Part shown: one piece after another, positions 1 through 6,168 of the stretch | How positions within the stretch are numbered: the stretch's first letter is position 1 | Layout: each line of letters opens with the position of its first letter | Source of the DNA: Lysobacteraceae bacterium | GTDB taxonomy: Bacteria > Pseudomonadota > Gammaproteobacteria > Xanthomonadales > Xanthomonadaceae | Direction: 5' to 3' | Assembly (NCBI GenBank): GCA_003505795.1 | Contig: DNXT01000488.1 | Span: forward strand, 1-6,168 | Length of the DNA stretch: 6,168 nt | Made by a program: the position numbers and the translations under genes | The notes under the pieces: generated by a model | Told to the model about the DNA's origin: nothing | Databases searched by the model: none | What the model saw: the letters and a program-made list of their open reading frames with translations, nothing else

Positions 1-93
1 CCCGTCGTCGGAGCGGACCCGCAGCGCCGCAGGCGCGGAGGGAGCGAGGACAGGGCGCCCCGAAAGGGGGCGAAAGCTTTGCTCTTGACTGAT
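1..93. other. Non-coding sequence with two small hairpins
   Basis: No gene is supported here. GCGCC (24-28) pairs with GGCGC (32-36), and CGCCCC (56-61) pairs with GGGGCG (67-72). Neither is followed by a T-tract on the minus strand. This continues the 356-bp gene-free stretch beyond dnaJ. In related genomes I would expect dapB further downstream, but nothing of it can be seen in this window. Confidence 0.3.
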
Positions 94-133
94 GGAACAC
101 CGGTAAAGCCTGTCGGGACTGAAGTCCCTCCCA
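94..133 (-). repeat. REP-like palindromic intergenic element, copy B
   Basis: This copy carries a short hairpin, GGGAC (115-119) with GTCCC (124-128) and a four-base loop, in place of the long palindrome of copy A. It shares the tail (94-123) with copy A in the same orientation. A fragment of the same edge, AGTCTCTCCCGC (138-149), lies between the two and resembles AGTCCCTCCCA of copy B (124-132), suggesting a third, decayed copy. Confidence 0.5.
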
Positions 134-154
134 AAAAAGTCTCTCCCGCTGGGA

Positions 155-216
155 GGAATTCCGGGAAAGCCTCATCGCGACTGAACGGCCTCGGCATGCC
201 GAGGCCACTCCTACAA
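155..216 (-). repeat. REP-like palindromic intergenic element, copy A
   Basis: On the minus strand the element begins TTGTAGGAGT (216-207), then has a perfect 20-bp palindrome (187-206, half-site GGCCTCGGCA), and ends with a tail at 155-185. The tail matches copy B (94-123) at 25 of 31 aligned positions, including GACTGAA, AAAGCCT, CCGG and GGAA on the plus strand. The TGTAGGAG edge plus a palindrome resembles the dispersed intergenic repeats I recall from Xanthomonas, Stenotrophomonas and Lysobacter genomes, which in that group are associated with REP (RAYT) transposases. Family assignment is by recognition only. Confidence 0.55.
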
Positions 217-258
217 GGATGCGCGGCCTTTGCCGGCGGCGTCGCCTCGCACGGCGAT

Positions 259-291
259 GCGGCAGGCATCGGGGCTTATTCTCCCTGCCGC
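259..291. repeat. Inverted repeat in dnaJ downstream region
   Basis: GCGGCAGG (259-266) is the exact reverse complement of CCTGCCGC (284-291), with 17 bp between. A second small pair, TCGCC (242-246) and GGCGA (253-257), lies beside it. Function is unknown; both would form hairpins in a dnaJ read-through transcript. Confidence 0.35.
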
Positions 292-315
292 GCGGATGAG
301 CGCCACAGCCTGGAA

Positions 316-348
316 CCCCGTCCCGGCCATGGCCCTGGCCGCGCGGGG
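316..348 (-). terminator. Possible hairpin terminator after dnaJ
   Basis: CCCCG (316-320) and CGGCC (324-328) pair with CGGGG (344-348) and GGCCG (337-341), giving ten base pairs interrupted by a small internal loop. It begins nine bases past the dnaJ stop. No T-tract follows on the minus strand, so it is not a textbook intrinsic terminator. Position at the operon end is the main argument. Confidence 0.35.
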
Positions 349-356
349 CGCCGTCG

Positions 357-1484
357 TCACGAGGTCATCCGGTCCCAGAAGCCCTTCACCCCGTCGATGA
401 AGGTGGCCGACTTGGGCGAATGCTTGCGCGCGTCCTCGCCGGTGAAGGTCGACTCGAACTGTTCCAGCAGCTTGCGCTGGTCGGCGGTGAGGTTGACCGG
501 CGTCTCCACCACCACCCGGCAGTACAGGTCGCCTTCGCTGCGGCTGCGTACCGAGCGCACGCCCTTGCCGCGCAGGCGGAACAGCTTGCCGGTCTGGGTC
601 TCGGCCGGGATGCGGATCTCGGCCTCGCCACCGAGCGTGGCCACGCGCACGGTGTCGCCGAGCGCGGCCTGCGAGATCCGGATCGGCACCTCGCAGTGCA
701 GGTCGTCGCCGTCGCGCTGGAAGATCGCGTGCTCGCGCACCCGCACTTCCACATACAGGTCGCCCGGCGGCGTGCCGGCCGGGCCGGCCTCGCCCTCGCC
801 CGCCAGGCGGATGCGGTCGCCGGTGTCCACGCCGGCCGGGATCTTCACCGACAGCACCCTCTCTTCCTCGACGCGGCCGGCACCGTGGCAGGTCTTGCAG
901 GGGTTCTGGATGATCTGGCCGCGACCGGCGCAGTGCGGGCAGCTCTGCTGCATCGCGAAGATGCCGCGCTGGATACGCACCTGGCCGCGTCCGCCGCAGG
1001 TGCTGCAGGTCTCGACCCTGCCGTCTTCCGAGCCGCTGCCGTGGCAGGGATCGCATTCGACCAGGGTCGGGATCTCGATGCGGCGCTCGATGCCGGCCAC
1101 CGCCTCTTCCAGATCCAGCTCCATCACGTAGCCGATGTCGGCGCCACGGCGCGCCTGGCGCGGCCCGGCGGCACCGCCGCCGAAGATGTTGCCGAAGATG
1201 TCGCCGAAGATGTCGCCCATGTCCGGGCCGCCGGGACCGCCGCCGCCGCCCATGCCGTGCTCGAACGCCGCGTGGCCGTGGGCATCGTACATCCGGCGCT
1301 TGTTGGCGTCGGACAGCACCTCGTAGGCCTCCTTGCACTCCTTGAACGCGGCTTCCGCGGCGTGATCGCCGGGGTTGCGGTCCGGGTGGTGCTTCATCGC
1401 GCAGCGGCGATAGGCCTTCTTCAGCTCGTCGTCGCTGGCGCCGCGGGCGACACCCAGCACTTCGTAGTAATCGCGCTTGCTCAT
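357..1484 (-). CDS. dnaJ: Chaperone protein DnaJ (Hsp40 co-chaperone)
   Basis: A cytoplasmic co-chaperone that delivers unfolded proteins to DnaK and stimulates its ATPase. All family domains are visible in the 375-residue product, a normal length: J domain at about residues 1-70 with the HPD motif at 33-35; a Gly/Phe-rich linker at about 75-107 containing three IFG repeats; and four zinc-binding CxxCxGxG repeats at 144-151, 160-167, 182-189 and 196-203, followed by the C-terminal substrate-binding domains. The ATG at 1484 is secure because [12 protein letters not shown] is the family N-terminus and an in-frame TGA lies five codons upstream. No Shine-Dalgarno is seen within 20 nt of this start; the nearest strong one is at 1531-1535. 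It is last in the hrcA-grpE-dnaK-dnaJ cluster, 152 bp after dnaK with a hairpin in the gap. Stop is TGA. Domains, zinc sites and the HPD are seen directly; the role is family knowledge. Confidence 0.98.
   Translation of the reverse strand: MSKRDYYEVLGVARGASDDELKKAYRRCAMKHHPDRNPGDHAAEAAFKECKEAYEVLSDANKRRMYDAHGHAAFEHGMGGGGGPGGPDMGDIFGDIFGNIFGGGAAGPRQARRGADIGYVMELDLEEAVAGIERRIEIPTLVECDPCHGSGSEDGRVETCSTCGGRGQVRIQRGIFAMQQSCPHCAGRGQIIQNPCKTCHGAGRVEEERVLSVKIPAGVDTGDRIRLAGEGEAGPAGTPPGDLYVEVRVREHAIFQRDGDDLHCEVPIRISQAALGDTVRVATLGGEAEIRIPAETQTGKLFRLRGKGVRSVRSRSEGDLYCRVVVETPVNLTADQRKLLEQFESTFTGEDARKHSPKSATFIDGVKGFWDRMTS
1179..1214 (-). repeat. Three tandem 12-bp repeats inside dnaJ
   Basis: Plus-strand units GCCGAAGATGTT (1179-1190), GCCGAAGATGTC (1191-1202) and GCCGAAGATGTC (1203-1214) encode the [11 protein letters not shown] series in the DnaJ Gly/Phe linker, around residues 91-102. 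The units differ at only one base. They keep the reading frame and fit the normal flexible linker, so they are probably functional sequence prone to copy-number slippage. Confidence 0.8.
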
Positions 1485-1522
1485 GGGCGGGAAACGTCAG
1501 TCGTGGAAGTGGAAACGTTCAA
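1481..1522 (-). CDS. Possible 13-codon leader peptide before dnaJ
   Basis: A TTG at 1522-1520 opens a 13-codon frame ([13 protein letters not shown]) whose TGA stop (1483-1481) overlaps the dnaJ ATG as ATGA. It has a strong Shine-Dalgarno, GGAGG at 1535-1531, with an ideal eight-base spacing, whereas dnaJ has none nearby. If translated, dnaJ would be translated by termination-reinitiation coupling. The alternative is that GGAGG is a standby ribosome site or chance. The peptide is very short, uses a TTG start, and has no known relatives that I recognise, so this is speculative. Confidence 0.3.
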   Translation of the reverse strand: MNVSTSTTDVSRP

Positions 1523-1530
1523 TCGTGGTT

Positions 1531-1535
1531 CCTCC
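1531..1535 (-). promoter_or_regulatory. Strong Shine-Dalgarno far upstream of dnaJ
   Basis: GGAGG on the minus strand lies 46 bases before the dnaJ ATG, too far to serve that start directly. It is well placed for the TTG at 1522. It is the only good anti-SD match in the dnaK-dnaJ gap downstream of the hairpin at 1579-1612. Confidence 0.5.
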
Positions 1536-1578
1536 AGTGCGGCTACGGCGGGCGCAGCCCCCGGAAGCAACATAAACG

Positions 1579-1612
1579 CCGAAGGAGCGGAGCCCTCGCT
1601 CCGCTCCTTCGG
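1579..1612 (-). terminator. Strong hairpin between dnaK and dnaJ (attenuator or 3'-end stabiliser)
   Basis: A perfect 15-base-pair stem pairs 1579-1593 with 1598-1612 around a four-base loop, starting 24 bases after the dnaK stop. On the minus strand it is followed by CGTTTATGTTGC, a poor T-tract, so termination is probably partial. The likely effect is less dnaJ than dnaK transcript, or a protected dnaK 3' end after processing. On the plus strand no T-tract follows. Confidence 0.55.
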
Positions 1613-1636
1613 GGGATCACATGCCGGGTTATCGGC

Positions 1637-3559
<1,923 letters not shown>

Positions 3560-3568
3560 GAGGAATGA

Positions 3569-3573
3569 CTCCT
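3569..3573 (-). promoter_or_regulatory. Shine-Dalgarno of dnaK
   Basis: AGGAG on the minus strand lies nine bases before the dnaK ATG and fixes the start at 3559. Two mutually exclusive four-base-pair hairpins can use it: ACTC (3580-3577) with GAGT (3571-3568), and AGGA (3573-3570) with TCCT (3564-3561). Both are weak. Confidence 0.75.
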
Positions 3574-3620
3574 GAAGAGTTTTTTAGCTGCTGTCCGGCC
3601 CGTGCCGGGTTCTGGCTCAG

Positions 3621-3648
3621 ATGTGGGGATGGCCGATTCCCATTCAAG
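3621..3648 (-). promoter_or_regulatory. Sigma-32-type promoter upstream of dnaK
   Basis: On the minus strand, CTTGAA (3648-3643), preceded by GG as in the extended consensus, is followed after exactly 14 bp by CCCCACAT (3628-3621), whose first six bases match CCCCAT at five positions. The predicted start is near 3614, giving a dnaK leader of about 55 nt. Its design is like the promoter found before grpE. It probably gives dnaK and dnaJ extra heat induction beyond read-through from hrcA and grpE. Confidence 0.65.
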
Positions 3649-3675
3649 CCACCCGCGCGAATCTGCGTTTCGTTT

Positions 3676-3692
3676 GCGGGCATCCCGCCCGC
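3676..3692 (-). repeat. GC-rich hairpin just after grpE
   Basis: GCGGGC (3676-3681) and GCCCGC (3687-3692) form a six-base-pair stem with a five-base loop, beginning nine bases beyond the grpE stop. No T-tract follows on the minus strand (AAACGAAACGC comes next), so it is not a standard intrinsic terminator. It may protect the grpE 3' end or cause pausing. Confidence 0.3.
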
Positions 3693-3701
3693 GGGGTGCG
3701 C

Positions 3702-4220
3702 TCAGTCGTGCTTGGCGACCACCACCAGCGCGGGGCGCAGCAGGCGCTCGTTGAGCAGGTAGCCCTTCTGGAATACCTGGGCGACGTGGCCCGGGGCGAC
3801 CCCGGCCGCCTCGACCTGGCTGATGGCCTGGTGGTGCTCGGGATTGAAGGCCTCGCCGGCCGGGTCGAGCAGGACCAGCCCGTTGTCGGCGGCGACCTTG
3901 AGCAGTTGCTTGTAGGTCAGCTCCAGGCCATCGCGCAGCGGGCTCGGCTCGGCGCCCGCGGCCTGCAGGCCGGCGTCGAGGCTGTCGAACACCGGCAGCA
4001 GCTCGCCGAGCAGCTTCTCGTTGGCGAACTTGCGCGCGTTCTCGACGTCGCGGGCGATGCGCTTGCGCTGGTTCTCCAGGTCGGCGCGCTCGCGCAGGGC
4101 GTCGGCCTTGACCAGGGCGATCTCGCTGCGCAGGGTCTCGATCTCTTCCTGCAGCGGATCGGCCGGGACCTGGTTCTGGGAAGGGTCTTCGGAATCGAAT
4201 TCGGGGTGGTCTTGGTTCAT
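3702..4220 (-). CDS. grpE: Nucleotide exchange factor GrpE
   Basis: GrpE opens the DnaK nucleotide cleft and releases ADP, resetting the chaperone cycle. It acts as a cytoplasmic dimer and as a heat sensor. The 172-residue product has an acidic, disordered N-terminus, a charged long-helix region at about residues 25-80 (dimerisation stalk), and the C-terminal beta domain. That domain contains [13 protein letters not shown] and ends in the family signature [21 protein letters not shown] chose the ATG at 4220 (MNQDHPEF) over an in-frame TTG at 4226. The GGGAA Shine-Dalgarno-like stretch sits about seven bases before the ATG but abuts the TTG. The gene lies 96 bp after hrcA and 142 bp before dnaK. 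Both gaps contain sigma-32-type promoters, so it can probably be expressed separately from hrcA. Stop is TGA. Function is family knowledge; the start choice is inference. Confidence 0.97.
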   Translation of the reverse strand: MNQDHPEFDSEDPSQNQVPADPLQEEIETLRSEIALVKADALRERADLENQRKRIARDVENARKFANEKLLGELLPVFDSLDAGLQAAGAEPSPLRDGLELTYKQLLKVAADNGLVLLDPAGEAFNPEHHQAISQVEAAGVAPGHVAQVFQKGYLLNERLLRPALVVVAKHD

Positions 4221-4229
4221 ATGCAATTC

Positions 4230-4279
4230 CCGGGCAGGAGGAACACCCGCCCCACCCCACCCCTATGTGGGCTGCCCGG
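4230..4279 (-). repeat. Long-range inverted repeat enclosing the G-rich tract, next to the grpE Shine-Dalgarno
   Basis: CCGGGCAG at 4230-4237 is the exact reverse complement of CTGCCCGG at 4272-4279, with 34 bp between. A smaller nested pair, CCCAC (4256-4260) and GTGGG (4267-4271), lies inside. In a transcript reading through from hrcA, the 3' arm CTGCCCGG would include part of the GGGAA Shine-Dalgarno of grpE. A transcript starting at the sigma-32-type promoter would lack the 5' arm. A regulatory role is speculative. Confidence 0.4.
4246..4263 (-). other. G-quadruplex motif in the grpE leader
   Basis: Read on the minus (mRNA-sense) strand, this is four G-tracts of 4, 4, 4 and 3 bases separated by single bases T, T and C. 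Tracts with one-base loops are the classical high-stability G-quadruplex pattern. It lies directly downstream of the sigma-32-type -10 and starts 26 nt upstream of the grpE ATG. Folding in DNA or RNA is inference. Confidence 0.6.
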
Positions 4280-4290
4280 CGCGTTTCAAG
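4264..4290 (-). promoter_or_regulatory. Sigma-32-type promoter upstream of grpE
   Basis: On the minus strand, CTTGAAA (4290-4284) is a full match to the heat-shock sigma factor -35 core. Counting CTTGAA as the -35, a 14-bp spacer leads to CCACAT (4270-4265), five of six bases of CCCCAT. The predicted start is about 4257-4259, roughly 38 nt before the grpE ATG. This would let grpE-dnaK-dnaJ respond to heat without transcription of hrcA. The motif match is seen directly; activity is inferred. Confidence 0.6.
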
Positions 4291-4316
4291 CAACCGATCG
4301 CAAGTCGAGGCGCGGC

Positions 4317-5366
4317 CTATCGGGACGGGGTTTCCATCGCCGCGCCGAGCACCTGCGCGGTGGTCTGCACCAGCGGGATCAGGCGGTCGTAGGCCATGCG
4401 CTTGGGCCCGATCACCCCGAGCACGCCCAGCACCTGGCCGTTGGCGGCGTAGGGCGCGGCGACCAGCGACACGTCCTCGAGCGAGACCACGCCGGTCTCC
4501 TCGCCGATGAAGATGCGCACCCCCGGCGCCTGGATGGTGCGCTCGAGCAGCTGCAGGATCTCGCGCTTGCCGGCGAACAGCTCGAACAGTTCGCGCAGCC
4601 GGTCCAGGTCGGACAGGTCCTGCACGCCCATCAGCCGGGTCTGCCCGGCCAGCACCATGTCGTCCTGGGCGACCGGGGCCAGCGCCTCGCCGGCCAGGTC
4701 GACGCTGTGCTCCAGCAGCCGCTCCATCTCGTCCTTGGCGTTGCGCAGCTCGCGCAGCAGCGAGGCGCGGATGTCGGCCAGCGCGCGCCCGGCGAAATGG
4801 GCGTTGAGGTAGTTGGCCACCCGCTCCAGCTCGGTCGGCTGGTAGGCCCGGCGCGGCTCGAACACCCGGTTCTGCACCTCGTTGTCGGCGAACACCAGGA
4901 TCGCCAGCACCCGGCGCGCGTCCAGCGCGATGAAATCGATGTGGCGGAACGCGAACTGCTCGCGCCGCGGCGCGCTGACCACGCCGACGAAGTGGCTCAT
5001 CGCCGACAGCATCTCCGAGGCGCTGCCGAGCAGGGTCTGGGTGCCGGCGCCGCTGGCCAGCTCGGCACGCAGCCGCCGCACCTCGTCCTCGCCCGGCGGC
5101 TGCATCTGCACCAGGCTGTCCACGAACACGCGGTAGCCGTGCGCGGTGGGGATGCGCCCGGCCGAGGTGTGCGGCGAGGCCAGCAGCCCCACGTCCTCCA
5201 GGTCGGCCAGGATGTTGCGGATCGTGGCCGGGCTCACGTCCAGGCCGGCATGCTGGGCCAGGGTCTTCGACCCCACCGGCTCGCCGTCGCGGATATAGCG
5301 CGAGATCAGCGTCCGCAGCAGCTGCCGGGCACGGGGATCGAGCGTTGGAGTGGATGACGAGCGCAT
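4317..5366 (-). CDS. hrcA: Heat-inducible transcriptional repressor HrcA
   Basis: A DNA-binding repressor of class I heat-shock genes. In the family it binds CIRCE inverted repeats, and its activity depends on the GroE chaperonin. The product has 349 residues, typical for HrcA. The N-terminal winged-helix domain spans about residues 8-80, with the conserved segment VSPATIRNILADLE at 44-57 and SPHTSAGRIPTAHGYR at 64-79. The remainder matches the GAF-like and dimerisation region, including FIGEE and a C-terminal GVIGPKRMAYDRLIPLV stretch. The ATG at 5366 gives the family N-terminus, but no good Shine-Dalgarno precedes it. It is first in the hrcA-grpE-dnaK-dnaJ cluster and divergent from recN across 132 bp. 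A perfect inverted repeat lies just upstream but does not match CIRCE, so autoregulation is possible but unproven. Stop is TAG. Confidence 0.97.
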   Translation of the reverse strand: MRSSSTPTLDPRARQLLRTLISRYIRDGEPVGSKTLAQHAGLDVSPATIRNILADLEDVGLLASPHTSAGRIPTAHGYRVFVDSLVQMQPPGEDEVRRLRAELASGAGTQTLLGSASEMLSAMSHFVGVVSAPRREQFAFRHIDFIALDARRVLAILVFADNEVQNRVFEPRRAYQPTELERVANYLNAHFAGRALADIRASLLRELRNAKDEMERLLEHSVDLAGEALAPVAQDDMVLAGQTRLMGVQDLSDLDRLRELFELFAGKREILQLLERTIQAPGVRIFIGEETGVVSLEDVSLVAAPYAANGQVLGVLGVIGPKRMAYDRLIPLVQTTAQVLGAAMETPSR

Positions 5367-5370
5367 GGAA

Positions 5371-5399
5371 TCAACCGGTGAGACAGTCCATTAGATAAT
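5371..5399 (+). promoter_or_regulatory. Possible promoter of recN
   Basis: GATAAT (5394-5399) matches five of six bases of TATAAT. TCAACC (5371-5376), 17 bp upstream, is a poor -35 with three matches. It would give a leader of roughly 90 nt before the recN ATG. The left arm of the inverted repeat lies in the spacer and the right arm starts at the last -10 base. The call is weak and based on position only. Confidence 0.25.
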
Positions 5400-5407
5400 G
5401 TCTCACC
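5377..5407. promoter_or_regulatory. Perfect inverted repeat in hrcA/recN gap (possible operator)
   Basis: GGTGAGACA (5377-5385) is separated by 13 bp from its exact reverse complement TGTCTCACC (5399-5407). It lies 11 bp upstream of the hrcA start. It overlaps the -10 region of a possible hrcA promoter and the spacer and -10 of a possible recN promoter. CIRCE consensus is TTAGCACTC-N9-GAGTGCTAA, and neither arm nor spacing matches. The placement suggests an operator; the binding protein is unknown, with HrcA one candidate. Confidence 0.5.
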
Positions 5408-5420
5408 CGATCGTTGGCAA
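5392..5420 (-). promoter_or_regulatory. Possible vegetative-type promoter of hrcA
   Basis: On the minus strand, TTGCCA (5420-5415, five of six matches to TTGACA) is followed after 17 bp by TATCTA (5397-5392, three of six to TATAAT). The right arm of the inverted repeat at 5377-5407 sits in the spacer. The -10 is weak, and the real promoter could use another register. No good sigma-32 pattern was seen here, unlike upstream of grpE and dnaK. Confidence 0.3.
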
Positions 5421-5498
5421 GCGGCCCATTCCCAGCGCCGCCCGCCGCCCCTAAGCTTCCCCCGGACAGTTTTCACCGGACTACCCCCCGTCACGCCC

Positions 5499-6168
5499 AT
5501 GCTCACACACCTTTCGATCAAGGATTTCGCCGTCGTCCGCGCCACCGAGCTGGAATTCGGGCCCGGCATGACCGTGGTTTCCGGCGAGACCGGCGCCGGC
5601 AAGTCGCTGATGGTGGACGCGCTGGGCTTCCTGTCCGGGCTGCGCGCCGACAGCGGGGTGGTCCGCCACGGCGCCGAGCGCGCCGAGCTATCGGCCGAAT
5701 TCAGCTTGTCCGAGGCCAGCCCGGCACGCGCCTGGCTGGCCGAGAACGAGCTCGACGACGAGGACCAGTGCCAGCTGCGCCGGATCATCCGCGCCGACGG
5801 CGGCTCGCGCGCGTGGGTCAACGGACGCCCGGTCACGCTGTCGCAGCTGGCCAGCCTGGCCGGCCACCTGGTCGAGATCCACGGCCAGCACGAGCACCAG
5901 GCCCTGCTCTCGCGCGGCAGCCAGCTGGCGCTGCTCGATGCCTATGCCTGCAACGGCGCCGAGCGCGAGCGGGTCCGCCTCGCCAGCCAGCGCTGGCAGG
6001 CGCTGCTCGACGAGCGCGACGCCCTGTCCGCGCAGGGCGACGTCTCCGACCGCATCGCCTTCCTCGAGCACCAGCTGGCCGAGCTGCAGCGCGAGGACCT
6101 GGAGCCGGCCGCGATCGCGGCGCTCGACGCCAACCACCGCCGCCAGGCCCACGCCGCGGCGCTGATCG
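5499..6168 (+). CDS. recN: DNA repair protein RecN (N-terminal part, cut by window end)
   Basis: RecN is an SMC-like ATPase that acts early in recombinational repair of double-strand breaks. Only the first 223 codons of about 550 are present, and the frame is open to the window end. The N-terminus MLTHLSIKDFAVV is typical of RecN. Walker A is GETGAGKS at residues 29-36, and the Q-loop region HGQHEHQ is at 128-134. From about residue 150 the sequence becomes rich in Glu, Arg, Leu and Ala and contains FLEHQLAELQRE, consistent with the start of the coiled-coil arm. The ATG at 5499 is the only plausible start, since no in-frame ATG, GTG or TTG lies close upstream. The Shine-Dalgarno is not evident. 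It is divergent from hrcA, an arrangement I recall from xanthomonads. recN is often SOS-controlled, but I could not identify a convincing LexA box in the visible upstream region. Confidence 0.95.
   Translation, partial: MLTHLSIKDFAVVRATELEFGPGMTVVSGETGAGKSLMVDALGFLSGLRADSGVVRHGAERAELSAEFSLSEASPARAWLAENELDDEDQCQLRRIIRADGGSRAWVNGRPVTLSQLASLAGHLVEIHGQHEHQALLSRGSQLALLDAYACNGAERERVRLASQRWQALLDERDALSAQGDVSDRIAFLEHQLAELQREDLEPAAIAALDANHRRQAHAAALI

Noticed and set aside
79..1131. A 350-codon plus-strand frame over the REP-like region and dnaJ
   Set aside because: Mostly antisense to dnaJ and translated through palindromes; Ser/Arg/Pro-rich with no recognisable domain.
3568..3586. Plus-strand ACTC-CTGAA-GAGT followed by six T as an intrinsic terminator
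   Set aside because: A four-base-pair stem is too weak, and there is no plus-strand gene ending here; the T-run is the A-run of the dnaK leader.
4221..4226. Upstream TTG start for grpE giving two extra residues
   Set aside because: The purine-rich ribosome site touches the TTG, leaving no spacing, whereas the ATG at 4220 has about seven bases.
3621..5357. A 578-codon plus-strand frame opposite grpE and hrcA
   Set aside because: Same GC shadow effect: composition is Gln/Leu/Val/Gly/Arg-rich, no domain is seen, and it runs through the hrcA-grpE gap and both promoter motifs.
5377..5407. Calling the hrcA/recN inverted repeat a CIRCE element
   Set aside because: Arms GGTGAGACA/TGTCTCACC and a 13-bp spacer do not fit TTAGCACTC-N9-GAGTGCTAA; only the position would fit.
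5306..5836. A 176-codon minus-strand frame across the start of recN and hrcA
   Set aside because: Opposite strand of recN codons plus the promoter gap; recN has a clear Walker A and correct N-terminus on the plus strand.

Overview
The window is a conserved chromosomal heat-shock locus from a very GC-rich gammaproteobacterium. The gene order hrcA-grpE-dnaK-dnaJ with recN divergent from hrcA, the protein sequences (for example HrcA beginning MRSSSTPTLDPRARQLL) and the intergenic palindromes with a TGTAGGAG-type edge all suggest Xanthomonadaceae/Lysobacteraceae (Xanthomonas, Stenotrophomonas, Lysobacter or Luteimonas relatives). This is a judgement from recognition; no search was run.

Layout. 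Bases 1-356 hold no gene I can support. They contain several hairpins and two tandem, diverged copies of a REP-like palindromic element (94-216) downstream of dnaJ. Four genes follow on the minus strand, read from right to left: hrcA (5366-4317), grpE (4220-3702), dnaK (3559-1637) and dnaJ (1484-357). On the plus strand recN starts at 5499 and runs off the end of the window. The hrcA/recN divergent gap (132 bp) carries a perfect 9-bp inverted repeat with a 13-bp spacer, lying over the likely promoters of both genes.

How the genes work together. DnaK is the Hsp70 chaperone, DnaJ its Hsp40 co-chaperone and GrpE its nucleotide exchange factor. HrcA is the transcriptional repressor usually associated with CIRCE operators. 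No consensus CIRCE was found here. Two good sigma-32-type promoters (CTTGAA...CCAC) can be read inside the operon, one before grpE and one before dnaK. This suggests the chaperone genes can be induced independently of hrcA. A strong hairpin between dnaK and dnaJ probably attenuates dnaJ or protects the dnaK 3' end.

The genes are ordinary housekeeping genes and I see no new protein system. The unusual signals are in the gaps: (i) a tight canonical G-quadruplex motif on the mRNA-sense strand of the grpE leader, abutting a sigma-32-type promoter and lying inside an inverted repeat that reaches the grpE Shine-Dalgarno; (ii) a possible 13-codon TTG-started leader peptide with a strong Shine-Dalgarno, whose stop overlaps the dnaJ start, while dnaJ has no Shine-Dalgarno of its own; (iii) the non-CIRCE inverted repeat in the hrcA/recN gap; (iv) the tandem REP-like elements after dnaJ.
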